Positions 45,011 through 57,926 of a DNA stretch of 64,000 nt are shown one piece after another. The stretch comes from Prostheceraeus crozeri (Eukaryota; Platyhelminthes; Polycladida; Euryleptidae): positions 62,001 to 126,000 of the forward strand of contig CAJQUW010005698.1 in NCBI GenBank assembly GCA_907163375.1. The letters run 5' to 3'. The notes beneath the pieces were generated by a model. It made no database searches. It was not told the DNA's origin and was given only the letters and a program-made list of their open reading frames with translations. A program made the position numbers and the translations under genes. Numbering within the stretch: position 1 is the first letter of the stretch; each line of letters opens with the position of its first letter.

Positions 45011-45466
45011 ACCTTTTGTACGACAAAAGTTGCTTGCCATATTTACTGCCTGGAGTGTTTGCTAAAATGAAAGTGAACCCGCACTGTTTCTATAAATCAT
45101 GTTTGAAACGTGCATAGGTCAAGCTGTGAAAACATATTTCAGTACTACTTAGAAATAGTAGACGATTGGACGATTAGAGGGAGAGAGACGGGAGCAAGGG
45201 TGTTCATCTTGGCCAGATCGTGGTGACCCGCTCTCAGATATTTATGCGGAAAGGAAATTTGTTTTTCATATTGAACTAAAGTTTTCAGTCTTCAACACCT
45301 GCTGATGCTTGGTAGATCAATCTATCAAGCAAACTCTATCCCGAAAGGCAATCTGATTTGGATTGCATGCCAATCATTATTATTGGTTTTAGGGAAATTT
45401 CTTGAAAAAATTAATTCGTGACCGTGCACTTTTTTCCTTCGAAGGGAATTTTTGATTGAAGAGACC
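45011..45466. other. Spacer between the two Gypsy elements
   Basis: No gene recognised. May be the body of a tRNA-derived SINE. Confidence 0.3.
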
Positions 45467-45822
45467 TGCAACAGCCGCTATCCCTCTCTACTGTTCCTGC
45501 TTATTACCTCGTCCCGCGTTCTCAACGGTGCTCAGATTATGAGTGTCAGCTGGGCCAAACCGAATCTGGTCTCAACTCAAACAAACTCCTATTCTACGTT
45601 TCATTTGGTGCATAAACTATTGTTGTGTGTTATTTTGTTTCTCTACACTAATTGTGAATAAAGGTGAACTGAAAGTTCATGTTCTGTGTCAGTATATAAA
45701 CTCATGCTTTTCATGAATAAAGTACGGACGTGTGAAAGTAATAACTTGTTATTACTTAGATATCTCAGAGTGGGACTTGAAAGTCGTGTTGGGAATCGCC
45801 GATCACAGAGTGGGCTAAAGCA
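45467..45822 (+). repeat. 5' LTR of the plus-strand Gypsy
   Basis: Contains AATAAA (45656-45661) and a TATATAA (45690-45696), plausible polyadenylation and TATA elements. Confidence 0.95.
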
Positions 45823-45986
45823 TTGGCGAGCTCGCCTGAGAGCCGTCGGTTCTTCTACTGCCCACTTCTTCACACTAAGGATTTCTATCTGTTTCACTTG
45901 TCACTTCTACTCTCCTATTTCTGTTTTCTCGTAGGGACTAGGGACACTAAGGACACTAAGTTTCAGCACGCCAACTTCGCAACGTC

Positions 45987-48900
45987 ATGGACCGCATCGA
46001 GAAGATCGATATCGGCGATCCAGCGAGCATCAACAACTGGCACGACCGGTTTAACTTCTACGTCCAGACCAACAAGGACATCGAAGCGAAGAATCAAACG
46101 GCGTTCTATTTGACGATGATAGGCAAGGAAGCTTACGACCTACTGCACGACTTAGCGTATCCGGACACCCTTGGCACGAAAACAGTAACGGAGCTGAAGG
46201 AGTTAATGGTAAGCCACCTCAAACCCGTACATTTCGAGGCGACTGAATGTGCCTGTTTTCACAACTTGTCTCGTCGTGGGGAGGAACCGCTAAGACACTT
46301 CCTACTTCGGTTGCAACGGCAGGCGTCCAAATGCAACTTCGGCGCTGAACTACAGACCCAGTTACGAGACCGAATCGTCGCAGGTGTTAACGAAGCAGAA
46401 ATTCAACGACGTTTGCTCCGGGAACCTCACTTAACCTTTGCAAAAGCTAAATCTATACTTGAGACTTGGGATGACGTCAATCTCGCTTTATCGGGTCAAA
46501 TCGCGCAGGTGCATTTCCAAGGGTCTCAGCAGACTTCGCGCAGTCGTCGTACCCAGTCAAACAGCCACGTCGCAGCTAATCGATCAACAGTGTTTCAACA
46601 CCGACCTACAGCCACTAATCGATCTTCGCATCCAACCAGACGCAATCACAACCTGCAGCAAGCTACACGACAGCAGACGTCAGCACCGCACATGCGACCA
46701 TGTGACTCATGTGGTGGTCCTCACAAACGGCGCTCTTGTAAGTTTCTATCCGCTGTTTGTCACAAATGTAACAAGATTGGACACCTCGCTAAGGTTTGCC
46801 GCAGCTCTGGTCCGATCACAAGTCACAACACTGAACGTTCAAAGTCTAACCGAGCCGCTATTACTAACCTTCCGACACCGATACCTTCAACAAGCCAGAT
46901 TGCTACCATCAACGCTTCGACTCTCGATGACGACTATACCTCCGTTGATTTCCTGTCTTTGGCTGTCGATCACGTGTCTAATCAACACATCAAGCAGACA
47001 CTGACGTTCGTCTCCGGTCAGTCAGCTGACTTCATCGTTGACACAGGAAGCCCCGTCTCCTTTTTGCCACTCGAACAGTTTCGTCGCATCTCTTCTGCCG
47101 ACATATAGCCGGCTATTAAGACAATACGCGGAGTCTCCGGTCACAGTCTACCGGTTAAGGGTGAAGCAACAGCTGAAGTTATAGTACCTGACAGAAATCG
47201 TCCGATTGGAATCAATCTGGTGATCGCTGAGAGAGGTCCTACAGTGTTGGGTTTAGACGGACTACGTTCACTACGCGTCAGCATTACCTTGGTTACAAGA
47301 ACAATGCCTTCGTTGTCTGCATCTCCTACACAACCGCAACAGCTGTCTACTACGGTGACTAATCTTATACACGCTTGTGCGAATAACTCCGGTGGTATTG
47401 ATGTACAACCAGTTAAACTTGAAGCAACATGTGAACCAATCTTCCGCAAAGCTCGTCCTGTACCTTATGGTCTTCGGGATGCCGTTCAAGCTAACATCCA
47501 GGAGTTGGTACAGAAAGAAGTCCTAAAGCAAGTTCAAGCGAGTTCATGGGCAACCCCAATAGTCACACCGTTAAAGGCAGATGGTAGTCCGAGAATTTGT
47601 GGAGAGTACAGGGTTACGGTTAACCCATTCCTGAAACAAGGTGCTGACACTACCAGAGAAGTGGAAGACATGTTCCAGGGTCTTGCTGGTGCCAAGATAT
47701 TCTCGAAGGTTGATCTAACCAACGCTTTCCTCCAAGTACCCCTTGATGAAGAATCTAAAGAGCTGACCACCGTGCATACTATCTGGGGCTTGTACGAGTA
47801 TCAATACCAATTTCTACCCTTTGACTTAACTATTTCGCCAGCGGTCTTCCAGAAGGTTATCGATCAAGTTACTGCTGGATTGTCTGGTGTCAGGTCATAT
47901 CAAGATGACATTATTGTGTATGCACCTTCGGTTGAACAACACAACGCTCGACTTATTCAATTGTTACAGGTACTCAAGGATCATAACGTGCAGATCAATG
48001 CAAAGAAGTCAGTTTTTGGTGTCAGTTGTATCAAGTATCTGGGTTACAGTATCGACGGTCAAGGTATTCATCCGAATCTCGACAGAATTCGCGCGGTGCA
48101 ACAAGCTCCGAAGCCTTCCACATCGAAGCAACTTCAATCCTTCTTAGGATTTGTTCAGTACTACTCGCGGTTCGTACGAAACTTTTCCGATAAAGCACAA
48201 CCTGAACTGTCGAAACTGAAGCCGCATACAACACTCTTCTGCATTCTGTCATTAATGAAGAAGTTTTACGCAGTTTTCAAGTTGGAGAATCATGCCATCT
48301 CTACGTTGACGCTTCGGAAAGGGCACTTGGCGCAGTACTGGAACAACGAGGTCACCCAATCATGTGCAAATCTAGAAGTCTCAGCTCTGCTGAAAGAAAT
48401 TATTCGCAGACACAACGCGAAGCTCTCGCTGTCATCTGGGCCGTTCGCAGACTTCACAAATACCTGTATGGAAACCACTTCCATATTTACACGGATCACC
48501 AAGCACTTCAAAATATTTTCAATCCGAGTGCTTCAGTTGGTAAGGCAACATCAGCCATGTTGGTACGTTGGGCCATCGACCTTAGTGCCTACCATAACAC
48601 CATCAAGTACAAGCCAGGAAGTCAACTGTCTCATGCCGACTACCTGTCACGACATGCCCATCCTGAGCCATCATCTGCTGTATCGACGACATACTTTATT
48701 AATCCGTTGCCGATTGATCGCCGAAACACGTCTTGCCTTTGGTTCTGTTTTGTCCGGCATACGAACGGGGTGGTCGACTTCGGCTCGCAAGCGGTTTCCT
48801 GAGTTGTACGCCAAACGTCATGATCTTACTTGTCACGCAGATGGTATTCTCCTGTTCAAGGATTTGGTTGTCATTCCTCCTACGTGTCGCCTGGCCTTCC

Positions 48901-50032
48901 TTAACCACCTACACATGGGACATCTCGGACGAGATAAAACGATCTCCTTGTCTCGCATGCTATGCTGGTGGCCTACCATAAATGCGGATATTCTGAATTT
49001 TTCAAGACAATGCCAACAGTGTAGATCAATCAAGTCTCGCACGCATCCTAATTGGACTCCGTGGCCAGTAACCTTTCGACCCATGCAACGCGTACATGTT
49101 GACTTTTGTGGACCCTTCCTCGGGAAGTACCATGCATTGATCGTCGAAGACTCGTTTTCCAAATACCCTGAAGTTTTTTAACAACAACGGCAACGGCTGA
49201 TTTCACTATATGGGCAATGAGAAGATTTTTTGCACGGGAGGGAATACCATATGTTATGGTTAGCAACAACGGTCCGCAGTTCAGGTCAGAGAAGTTACAG
49301 TCTTGGCTTAAGTCTATCGGATGTCAACCTGTGTTCACCGCTCCGAGACACCCGCAGTCGAACGGGCAGGCGGAAAATTTCGTCAGAAGTTTGAAGAATG
49401 CAATTCACGCTTACGCTCCTGAGAATCTCGCTCATCTATGGCAAGCCATTGACACCTTCCTCCTTCAATACCGCAACGCCGTTCACGCATCAACCAAGAG
49501 AACTCCTTCCTTCCTCCTTCACGGTACTACAGTCCGAACAACTGCTAACATAGACACTCCAGATGTCACGTTCTATCGAGGAAACGATAATCGTCCTTCG
49601 CACGGTCTTCTCCTGAATCGCATCGGTAATCGTATGTTCAACGTGATGGATCTCGACGATGGTACATTACATCGCAGACATATTGATCAGGTCAATGTTA
49701 ATCATCCATCCAGTCCGACATCGATCAAACCTCAGCTTCAGTCGCAGTCAGAAGATCATCCTCCGACTTCTAATTCCTCGAACCTTCCTGTTCCGCAAGT
49801 ACCTACCTCTCCTGTACCGCGAGTTCCTGACTTTCCTGTTCCTGACCCATGTTCAAGTCCTTCTGTTCCTGATGTCACATCGGATCCTGTGGTAAGTGAA
49901 CTTAGTCCCTCACACTCGCCTACTCTTCGTATTTCGCAGCCAGCTACAGATTCACCACACATACACACTCCTGCTCCACGTCGGAGTAATCGAGTTCGCC
50001 GAAGGCCTGCCTGGTTGGAGGACTTTTCGTAA
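45987..50032 (+). pseudogene. Gypsy gag-pol polyprotein, nearly continuous
   Basis: ATG 45987 opens gag (MDRIEKIDIG) with two zinc knuckles (CDSCGGPHKRRSC, CHKCNKIGHLAKVC). Protease FIVDTGSPVSFLP follows in the same frame. TAG at 47106 interrupts, then the same frame continues through reverse transcriptase (KVDLTNAFLQVPL, SYQDDIIVYA) to about 48220. One shift gives RNase H (HLYVDASERALGAVLEQ, YTDHQAL). Another near 48770 restores the first frame for the integrase H2C2 finger (HLHMGHLGRDK ... CQQC) and VHVDFCGPF. A third, in a T6 run at 49177-49182, leads to the last part, where VSNNGPQF replaces the usual SDNG. QAENFV supplies Glu, and a Pro-rich tail ends at 50032. Confidence 0.9.
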
Positions 50033-50044
50033 CCGGGAGGAACC

Positions 50045-50400
50045 TGCAACAGCCGCTATCCCTCTCTACTGTTTCTGCTTATTACCTCGTCCCGCGTTCT
50101 CAACGGTGCTCAGATTATGAGTGTCAGCTGGGCCAAACCGAATCTGGTCTCAACTCAAACAAACTCCTATTCTACGTTTCATTTGGTGCATAAACTATTG
50201 TTGTGTGTTATTTTGTTTCTCTACACTAATTGTGAATAAAGGTGAACTGAAAGTTCATGTTCTGTGTCAGTATATAAACTCATGCTTTTCATGAATAAAG
50301 TACGGACGTGTGAAAGTAATAACTTGTTATTACTTAGATATCTCAGAGTGGGACTTGAAAGTCGTGTTGGGAATCGCCGATCACAGAGTGGGCTAAAGCA
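50045..50400 (+). repeat. 3' LTR of the plus-strand Gypsy
   Basis: Direct copy of 45467-45822 at about 99.7 percent by eye. Confidence 0.95.
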
Positions 50401-51817
50401 AGAACTTGAGCCTACGAATGTCGAATGATTTTTGTGGATGCTTTAATGCACTCCTGGCATAAAATAATTGTTTACGCAATTTATTGCCACTAAGTCATGA
50501 AATTTCATCTGTGTTAACTGCAGTTATCAGAAAAACATGACAGTATATTGCAGACTTCGACATTTGAGAGACCTCATCTAGCTGAATAATCTCAGTACAT
50601 TGTTATTTATTAGCTAATTATTTGTTTATTTACCTGTTATTAGCCATTAGTTATCTATCTAGCAATACTTTTGCGATTTACTTTGTCAGCAGTTTTCAGC
50701 AAAGGCTGTACAATATTCAAAGACTAAAAGCTCCCATCCTCCACACGTTAAATTTGTGGAAACAGCTCTTTTATCTTTAGCGAAGATATCGAACAACTTC
50801 TATACATTAGTTGGAAGATAGGAACTACATATATTTTTCTACTCGCAAAAGATAATTTTAGCTTCCAAAAGTCACACGAGTTCAGTCTTTCTATCTTGCA
50901 CTGGCTTTGGTTCTCTGGTCAGCCATTCTTAATCGTACGGCTGTACGTAAATTGCATATGGGTCATTCCACGACGATTCACCCAATTTTTGGAAAATTTT
51001 GTGCCATAAAGTATGAGATTTTGTTCCTTTTTGGATACATGTTTGCTATGCATTAGAAAACACCGAATCTGAATGAAATATTAGCTTCCAATTTTGAATA
51101 TAGCCGGACCTAAAGCTATTTTTAACAACACTTTTTTCCAAATTTTTGAAATTCTCAAATTTGAATTTTTACGTCGCTGTAACTTTTTTCTGTCAGTTCG
51201 TTACTCAACCAAGCTTTGTATGCAGCACTAGTTTGGTACAAAGGAATTCCTGCATTTCAAGGGTAACTGGTATGTAGAACGGATCTAAATGGCTCCAAAG
51301 ATGGTAATAAAATAGGGTCCGCAAAAAAAGACACAAAAAATTTAGACCAATCTCACAGCTTTCTGTATTCTTGTTACCCGATATAACCATGATAATTGTG
51401 TTGCTGTATATCAGTGTGTTTCACATCTGTGATATCAAGCGGTAAGCAGATAAAAGAGACCTACACTAGGCATTCAAAACTCGTGCTTTTTCAAAAAATG
51501 CCAAAAATGGCTGTTTTCAAGCTGGGCTAGCTTATATCTGTATGCCAGTTTTGACTCCAAATTGATGCTGAAACTCAGAAACATGCTCAATTACTTGTAG
51601 AAGAAATTTTATCAGGTAACCAATAGTCAAAGTGTTATAAATTGGCTAATTTTGATTTTGCACATTTTTTCAATATATGATGTCAATATTATATAAGTAG
51701 TATCGAGAAGTAGCATTTATAGCACAATTGTTCTTGAAAACGTTAAGTTGGCGTGCAGTACGAAATTATTCCCTTTGATAGACATTATATATGAAACTTT
51801 GATGAACTGCAATACAG
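50401..51817. other. Intergenic sequence
   Basis: AT-rich. No gene recognised. Confidence 0.35.
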
Positions 51818-52003
51818 CCAAATATGACTTTCGAAGCTCGAGTTTTGTTGGAGTAGATATGCTTTATCAATCGACATTGTACTTTTGAATAGTAAAGTTT
51901 CTGCCAAATGCTCAGGATCGATTTATTTCACTGTTTTCTGAAGTAATCATTTACTTTTAACAATTTCATTTATTCTATTGGCGAGATTTCGTTCGCAACA
52001 AAC
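51818..52003. repeat. Inverted repeat, left arm
   Basis: From AGCCAAATATGACTTTCGAAGC to GAACGCAACAAACC-type sequence, this is the inverted complement of 56291-56479. The arms lie about 4.3 kb apart and enclose the Tigger element. Confidence 0.85.
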
Positions 52004-52050
52004 CGCAGAAATGGAAACTGCATTCATTTCATGTTGTGATAGTGTAAATA

Positions 52051-54677
52051 CAGTAGAAATCGGATAATTTGTCACCCGCGGGAGTTGAGCAAAGTGACGA
52101 ATTATCCGAAGTGACGAATTATCCGGTGTTTTCAATTAAATGCCCCGTATATGAATACAACTAAACTCCCTGACATATTCTATCTAGGATCTGACTTAGT
52201 AAATGATTAATTGCAAGAATGTACTGGTAGGCCTATGTACAATTGGTAATTTTTACTTTCTATTTGATCCTAAAGGCATTGTCATATTTTTCCTCAACCA
52301 CCGTCTACCTACCTGTTAACGAAATTATCTTTACAGCTTCGATTTGCATTTTTGATGTCACTATATTTATGTATAAGGCTGCACCCCGCTATTACTGACT
52401 TTTTACGAAATGTAGTAGACTTACAGGGTGTATAAATGAATAATGTACATGACATTTAGTCAGCAATAAACCTAAGGATTATGTAGTTCTTTTTTCATAG
52501 AGCATATTGTCATTAAGTCGTCATTATCCTGTCTGCATTATTGAATGATTATAAAAAAAACAATTTCAGAAAAGCCAAGTCGGATCAATTTTATATATTT
52601 CAGAATAGAAAAGGTGAAGCAATTTGTCACAATAAATCTGATAGGCACACTAAGAATTAACAAAACAATTAAATCAATTATCTCTGGGCCTCATTGGTCC
52701 AATTGTATGAAATGCTCTTAAGTAGAAAATAAGTATCGTTCAAACTTCAATACTTAAGGTCGAAAAAAATCTGTTATCTTGCTTTGCGTCATGATTGTAG
52801 ATGTTTTCATTACAGTATCAGAGAGTTTTGCAAAGTTAAAAGCTGACGTATCAAGATCATTTTGTAAAAAGAAATTTCGCAATGTGTCGATGGCAGCGAT
52901 AGCCTCGGATGATTTTACTGGTTTTATCGGAACACTGTCGTCTTGCCCATCTTCTTCGTCACTGATCTCCACAACTTCGGCGCTTGTACTTTCTGTAACA
53001 CTGTCGACTATATCAATTTCGTTCACTGGAGCACAGGTCGAAGCTAGCTCATCCGCCGACAGAAACGTATCAGCAGTAACTCTTGGGGCTGGTGTAAGAA
53101 TTCTTGCCATTCGTTCAAAAATATTCCTGAAATCTGGCAGAGAATTTTCGGAGTTTTCGCCACTAGTTGTTTCGTTGGATGTAATGAATCCACAATGTCG
53201 ATAACAATTCTGGATTACCACAGGAGAAACTGAATCCCACGCCTTTGCGGCTAAAGAGACTGCCAATAGCAGATCAGGTTTAAAATCACTACCAGAATCC
53301 AGCTCACAAACCATTCGTGTCAGCAGGAATTTTTTGTAGTAAGCTTTCAAGCATCGTATTACACCTCCGTCCATAGGTTGTGTGTGTGATGTGGTGTTCG
53401 CCGGAAAAAACATGAGTCTCACAGACCTCAGATTCTCGATCACTGGATGTGCAGGACAGTTGTCTATAAACAGCACAATTTTTCTTTTTTCTTTAGTCAT
53501 TTCTTCATCCAGTTTTCTAACGTATTCAACGAACAAGTTACTCGTCATCCAAGACTTCTTATTAGCCTTGTAGATAACAGGTAATTTCTTTACACCTTGA
53601 AAGCAGCGCGGCTTTTCAAATCTACCAATAACAAGCAAAGGTCGTTTGTCACTTCCATCCATGTTTGCAGTGACCATGAGGGTTATTCTCTGTTTGCAGG
53701 CTTTACCACCGATGCAACGATCACCTTTCTCGGCTAGAGTTTTGTTTGGCAAAAGCTGCCAAAATAACCCGGTTTCATCAGCATTGTACACGTCTGATGG
53801 TTTGTACTCGAGGAGCAACTCAGGCAGATCTTCCTTCCATTTTGATATTGCATCTTGCGGTGCAGATTGACCTTCACCGCTGATCATGCGATTGGTTATT
53901 GCATGGCGAGCTTTGAATCGTTGGAGCCAGCTTTCACTAAAGTCATGTTCTTCATTCTGCAAGAGATTACCAAATTCTTTAGCTTTCTGAAGGAGCAATG
54001 GTCCGCTGATAGGTACTCCTTGGGATCTTACTTGCCTGAACCAATTAAACAGACACTCGTCTACGTCTGGCTGGTTCGATCGCCTCATTCTTTTCCGGCT
54101 ACTATCAAAATCATTGTACTCAACTGCTTTGAGGATCTTTTCCTTGTTCTTTAGCCAGTAATCCATATCGATCTTCAACCTCACTCTTCGTCAATTTGTC
54201 CTTTTCATATATCCTTATGATATCGGCTTTCTCCTTTAGAGATTTGGTCTGGCTAGCACGTTTCATAGTGTGGCTGGCAAGCGTCGATCTATTGTTAGTA
54301 TAAGCACAATTCTCATCATTTTTCTTAGTCTCACGCATCACACGTCACAAATTGCAGGCGTTGAACTAAGCGTATAATGTAGATCAGCCAATCACGTTTC
54401 GATTAGCGCGTTTCCCCATCGACTTCACTTACATAGCCAACCAATGACACGTTACTTCAAGTATTTCCAAGTTCTTGGAGATTTTTATTATGACGAAATA
54501 GCCGATAAAATAGCATTTCGAGTGATTTTGAGGTAACGAATTAAAATTTATCCGATCTGACGAATTATCCGAATTCTGATATATGTGATAGATGGCAGTT
54601 TTGGCCGGGAATTTTCAAAACGACGAGTTAAGCGGGTGTGACGAATTATCAGATGAAAAATTAACCGATTACTACTG
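52051..54677 (-). mobile_element. Tigger/pogo DNA transposon
   Basis: The 2627-bp element begins CAGTAGAAATCGG and ends CCGATTACTACTG, flanked by TA at 52049-52050 and 54678-54679, as expected for pogo/Tigger. GTGACGAATTATCCG-type motifs occur twice near the left end (52094, 52111) and twice near the right (54557, 54638), all in the same orientation. One transposase gene on the minus strand fills the middle. Confidence 0.95.
52754..54266 (-). pseudogene. Tigger transposase with one N-terminal frameshift
   Basis: ATG 54266 (or 54341) starts MKRASQTKSLKEKADIIRIYE, a CENP-B-type helix-turn-helix. A frameshift near 54175 leads into 476 codons open to 52754. These contain the second DNA-binding helix region (FNWFRQVRSQGVPISGPLL, WLQRFKARH). 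The DDD catalytic set is VYNADETGLFW, VLFIDNCPAHP and TQPMDGGVIRCLKAYY. The acidic C-terminus (EEDGQDD) ends ITDFFRP. The catalytic core is uninterrupted. A single indel separates it from a full-length protein, making this the best preserved transposase in the window. Confidence 0.9.
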
Positions 54678-54679
54678 TA

Positions 54680-56290
54680 GCTTTTGACTTACTCGGTGTC
54701 GCAGAGTGTTTTCTGAGCGAAACCCACGAACCATTAATATTAATCTAGTAGACCCTTATAGATCACCTAATGCATTGTCGACAGAATTTAGAACTTCATT
54801 CTCTTGATCTTTTCCTGGTAGCAGCAACATTTTCCCAGGTATCACTGTTGCCTTACCACTGATTGGTAAGTATAACCAATCAAGGATCTCATATGTAGGT
54901 ACCCTTCTGTATTTTTAATGGCACTGGGAATCTCTCACGTGCGTTTCACTCATCATATTCGAGATCGTCATGTAATTAGCGAACCGCTATTATTAAATCG
55001 CACCTGAATAAAATACTCGTAGTTGAAATTCAGGTTGAAAAAATGTTAAAAATCATGTTGAAATGCAGGCTTGTTTAGATAAGATACATAGATATTGCAC
55101 GACGACTGATTGACAGAATTTCATGTAATTTTACATTTTTACTTGAGCTACTAATTATTTCAAGTATTCACTTACGTAAATTGAAATTAAAAAGTGATGA
55201 CTTCCCAATGAGTAGAAGCAGGCGTGGACAAATATTTTAGCTATCATGATCAATATCCCATGTGAATCATTGCTTACGTTTGATATTAACAATTGCTGTT
55301 GTTGATCCCTCTGATTCATAAATCCCTTATACGATCGAATGTAAGTAAATTATTCCTGTTCATAGAAAAATTAAACTAGATCAATTTTTAAGCCTTTCAT
55401 AAAACTGCACGCTATACAAAAGTAACTCAGGATTATAGGTTTCATAAAAAGAAAACAAGTTAAAGCGGGATTCTGCCCAGCCTTTCAAAAGTAATGCAAA
55501 AAGAAATGCTTTTTCATAAACTTGGTAATAAAAAGGCATACGAGTACATTTCATTCTTGTTCAGGTAACAATTTAGCATTTTTTTTCAATGTTCAGGTAA
55601 CCTCCTTTTTTCTCGAGAAAATGTGGTCTGGACAGAGAGGTGATATAGTAATCAGTTCCTTGAGTAAAGCGGTTAAGAGACATGAGCAATCACTTCTCAT
55701 GTGCGCATTCACTTGGCCTTAAAACATGTTCGGGAAATTGTCATTAAAAATCTAACTTTTATGAAAATTAATGTTGTAGCATAAAAAATGTCTGGTATAG
55801 GTATAGAAATAGTATTCCAATGCCGAGTGAAGGCCTGTGGTCTGGGCGCACCCGACGCCACTGATTCTTGTCCATGAAGACCATGTGTTTGGGTTACATA
55901 TAAACACATTAATGTGATTATTACGTGATCAATTCGGAATGCTATTTAAAAACCTCAGAACGGAACGGAGTGGCTTCTCATGATCAATACTTTCACAATA
56001 TCATAATACTAAAATATCAATAGGCCTATTGTTTTCAATTTGAGGCTTATACATTGATTGGTGTAATCAAAAATGCATTTCCTGTCTGAAGAATCTTTCG
56101 ATACTAACTGATGATCATGATAATTCATGAGTATAAGTCAGTCATCTGTTATTGAAGGAGATTCTACATATTTCATGCAAACAAATCATTTTCCACCACA
56201 ATCGAATTGTCTTGCATATCTTTTCTACACAACATTTTTCAACATCAACTTTGAAATAGTGTTTGTTACAAATGCATTAGGGCTCTTCTC
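54680..56290. other. Intergenic sequence
   Basis: AT-rich. No gene recognised. Possibly the interior of the hAT element that ends at 57129. Confidence 0.3.
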
Positions 56291-56479
56291 CGGTTTGTTG
56301 CGAACGAAATCTCACCAATAGAATGAATGAAATTGTTAAAAGTGATTGATTACTTCAGAAAACAGTAAGATAAATCGACCCTGAGTATTTCGCAGAAACT
56401 TTACTATTCAAAAGTACAATGTCGATTGATAAAGCATATCTACTCCAACAAAACTCGAGCTTCGAAAGTCATATTTGGC
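56291..56479. repeat. Inverted repeat, right arm
   Basis: GGTTTGTTGCGAACGAAATC to TCATATTTGGCT, complement of 51818-52003. Confidence 0.85.
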
Positions 56480-56566
56480 TACATGACTACATCATAGCCT
56501 ACATCATAGATCACTATAGGCTTACCTGAACCTATTTTTTGTGATCATTGCTGTGTCAATCATCAA

Positions 56567-56776
56567 TTATTTTCGATGAAAGTTTATCAAATGTCGCTTT
56601 AAGTTGGATGCATGCGATTCGGCTCCTCCCATCTCGTTGATCTGTGCTTCACACGGTTTTTCTCCAGTCTCTACCAGACAGGAAAATCCCCCATCTCCAA
56701 AATTAAAAAGTATGAGTACACTTTCGATTTTAATATGCGCTTTGGAGGAGAGATCACACACGATTAACGTGAACAA
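56567..56776 (-). pseudogene. Zinc-finger remnant of a hAT transposase N-terminus
   Basis: The minus strand reads GEKPCEAQ and then SNLKRHLINFHRK. The SNLKRHL---H end is characteristic of BED-type fingers at the start of hAT transposases. It points away from the hAT terminus at 57129, the expected orientation for a first exon. The rest of the gene is not recognisable. Confidence 0.4.
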
Positions 56777-56934
56777 ACTAGTATTTCATTTTTTTTCTCT
56801 GACGTGACCTTTGGCGCGTAGGTGTGATCGAGGCTGAGAAGGCTTGTCTTCTCTACTAAATCAGCCGAGTGAAAAGAAAATCCTTCTTTCACTATCACGG
56901 TTCACTCCCTCAACTATTACAAACTTTGCTTCCA

Positions 56935-57129
56935 GCAGTGTCTCTGCGCTTTTGTTTGACGGAGAAAGTTGACATCAAGACAGTGACAGCTATGCACGAG
57001 GATAAATAATTTGATTGTATTATATAATTCGGGTCTAGTTATAGGCCGGTGTCCGGAGTTCCATCATTTGATAGGACTCCGACTCCAGCAAAAATGATAT
57101 GACTCCGGGACTCCGACTCCGCATCCCTG
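56935..57129 (-). mobile_element. Terminus of a hAT element (same family as 37268-39611)
   Basis: Read on the minus strand it begins CAGGGATGCGGAGTCGGAGT and matches 37268-37460, including the GGAGTCCTATCA units and the stretch around TATCCTCGTGCATAGCTGTC. The adjacent GTATACAG (57130-57137) is also the first 8 bp of the dispersed repeat, consistent with insertion into that repeat. The opposite end was not found. Confidence 0.65.
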
Positions 57130-57926
57130 GTATACAGTGAAAATTTTTATATGAAAAGATTCAATTTTTTGCGGAGATTACGTTCTCGTGGTTCAAAAAA
57201 TTATGTGAGCATTTTTGAAAAAAGTCAAAAATTGCCATTTTTTATACTACCGAGATGACTCTCCTAAATAAGTAGTATGAAACAAGTTGGATATCAAAAG
57301 GAATGAATATTTTCTGAACAGCATCCTAACCAAGCGGATTTCAAGCTGATTATCAAGGGGATTTCATGAATTGTATTATAATGAAAGTCTTCATGAAAAA
57401 GTCACGATGTTATTCGTGCTTTCTTGGCTGAAATTTCAAGTTTTTAATTCAATTTCCACCGGCATGATTTTATGATTCACAAATTCATGTTTTATTTATT
57501 GAATCTGACTAGTGATATGGACCCATTTGCATCTTTCAAAGTTAATTGAAATCATTGTCTTTGATTGCTTGACTTTGCTGTGCCAGTGGCAGTTAGCTTA
57601 TAAATGATCACACTTAAGAAGATTCACTTGAGGTTGAGCATGAAAGCAATAGCTGGTCATCGAGTTGACAATTCAACAAATATTACCTCTCCAAGGTTGT
57701 CATGACACGGACGATCTGTAAAATAATATCATTTCCTTCTGCTTTATGCTATCATGATCAGCTAATTACGTGGATATTTCTTCAAAACTGCATAAATGTG
57801 CATATCTCACATTTGGAAACAATTCCGACTGTATCTCCCTTGAGTTCATTTAATAAAATCGAAGGTGTATACACATAGGGGATTTAATAAATGCGGAGTT
57901 ACCACTCTACCTAATATCCCTACTCT
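57130..57926 (+). repeat. Dispersed repeat, copy 2
   Basis: Direct relative of 37808-38632 with frequent short deletions. Confidence 0.75.

Larger units (their letters stand above)
45467..50400 (+). mobile_element. Ty3/Gypsy LTR retrotransposon, plus strand
   Basis: 356-bp LTRs (45467-45822 and 50045-50400) start TGCAACAGCC and end CTAAAGCA. I see one difference between them (C/T near 45501/50079). The probable primer-binding site TTGGCGAGCTCGCC follows the 5' LTR, and a purine tract (GGGAGGAA) precedes the 3' LTR. Flanks read AGACC and AGAAC, so a 5-bp duplication is not clear. Gag-pol occupies 45987-50032. Confidence 0.95.

Noticed and set aside
47106-47108. Programmed UAG readthrough between gag and pol
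   Set aside because: The codon lies after the protease active site, not at a gag-protease junction, and no pseudoknot is evident downstream. A point mutation is simpler.
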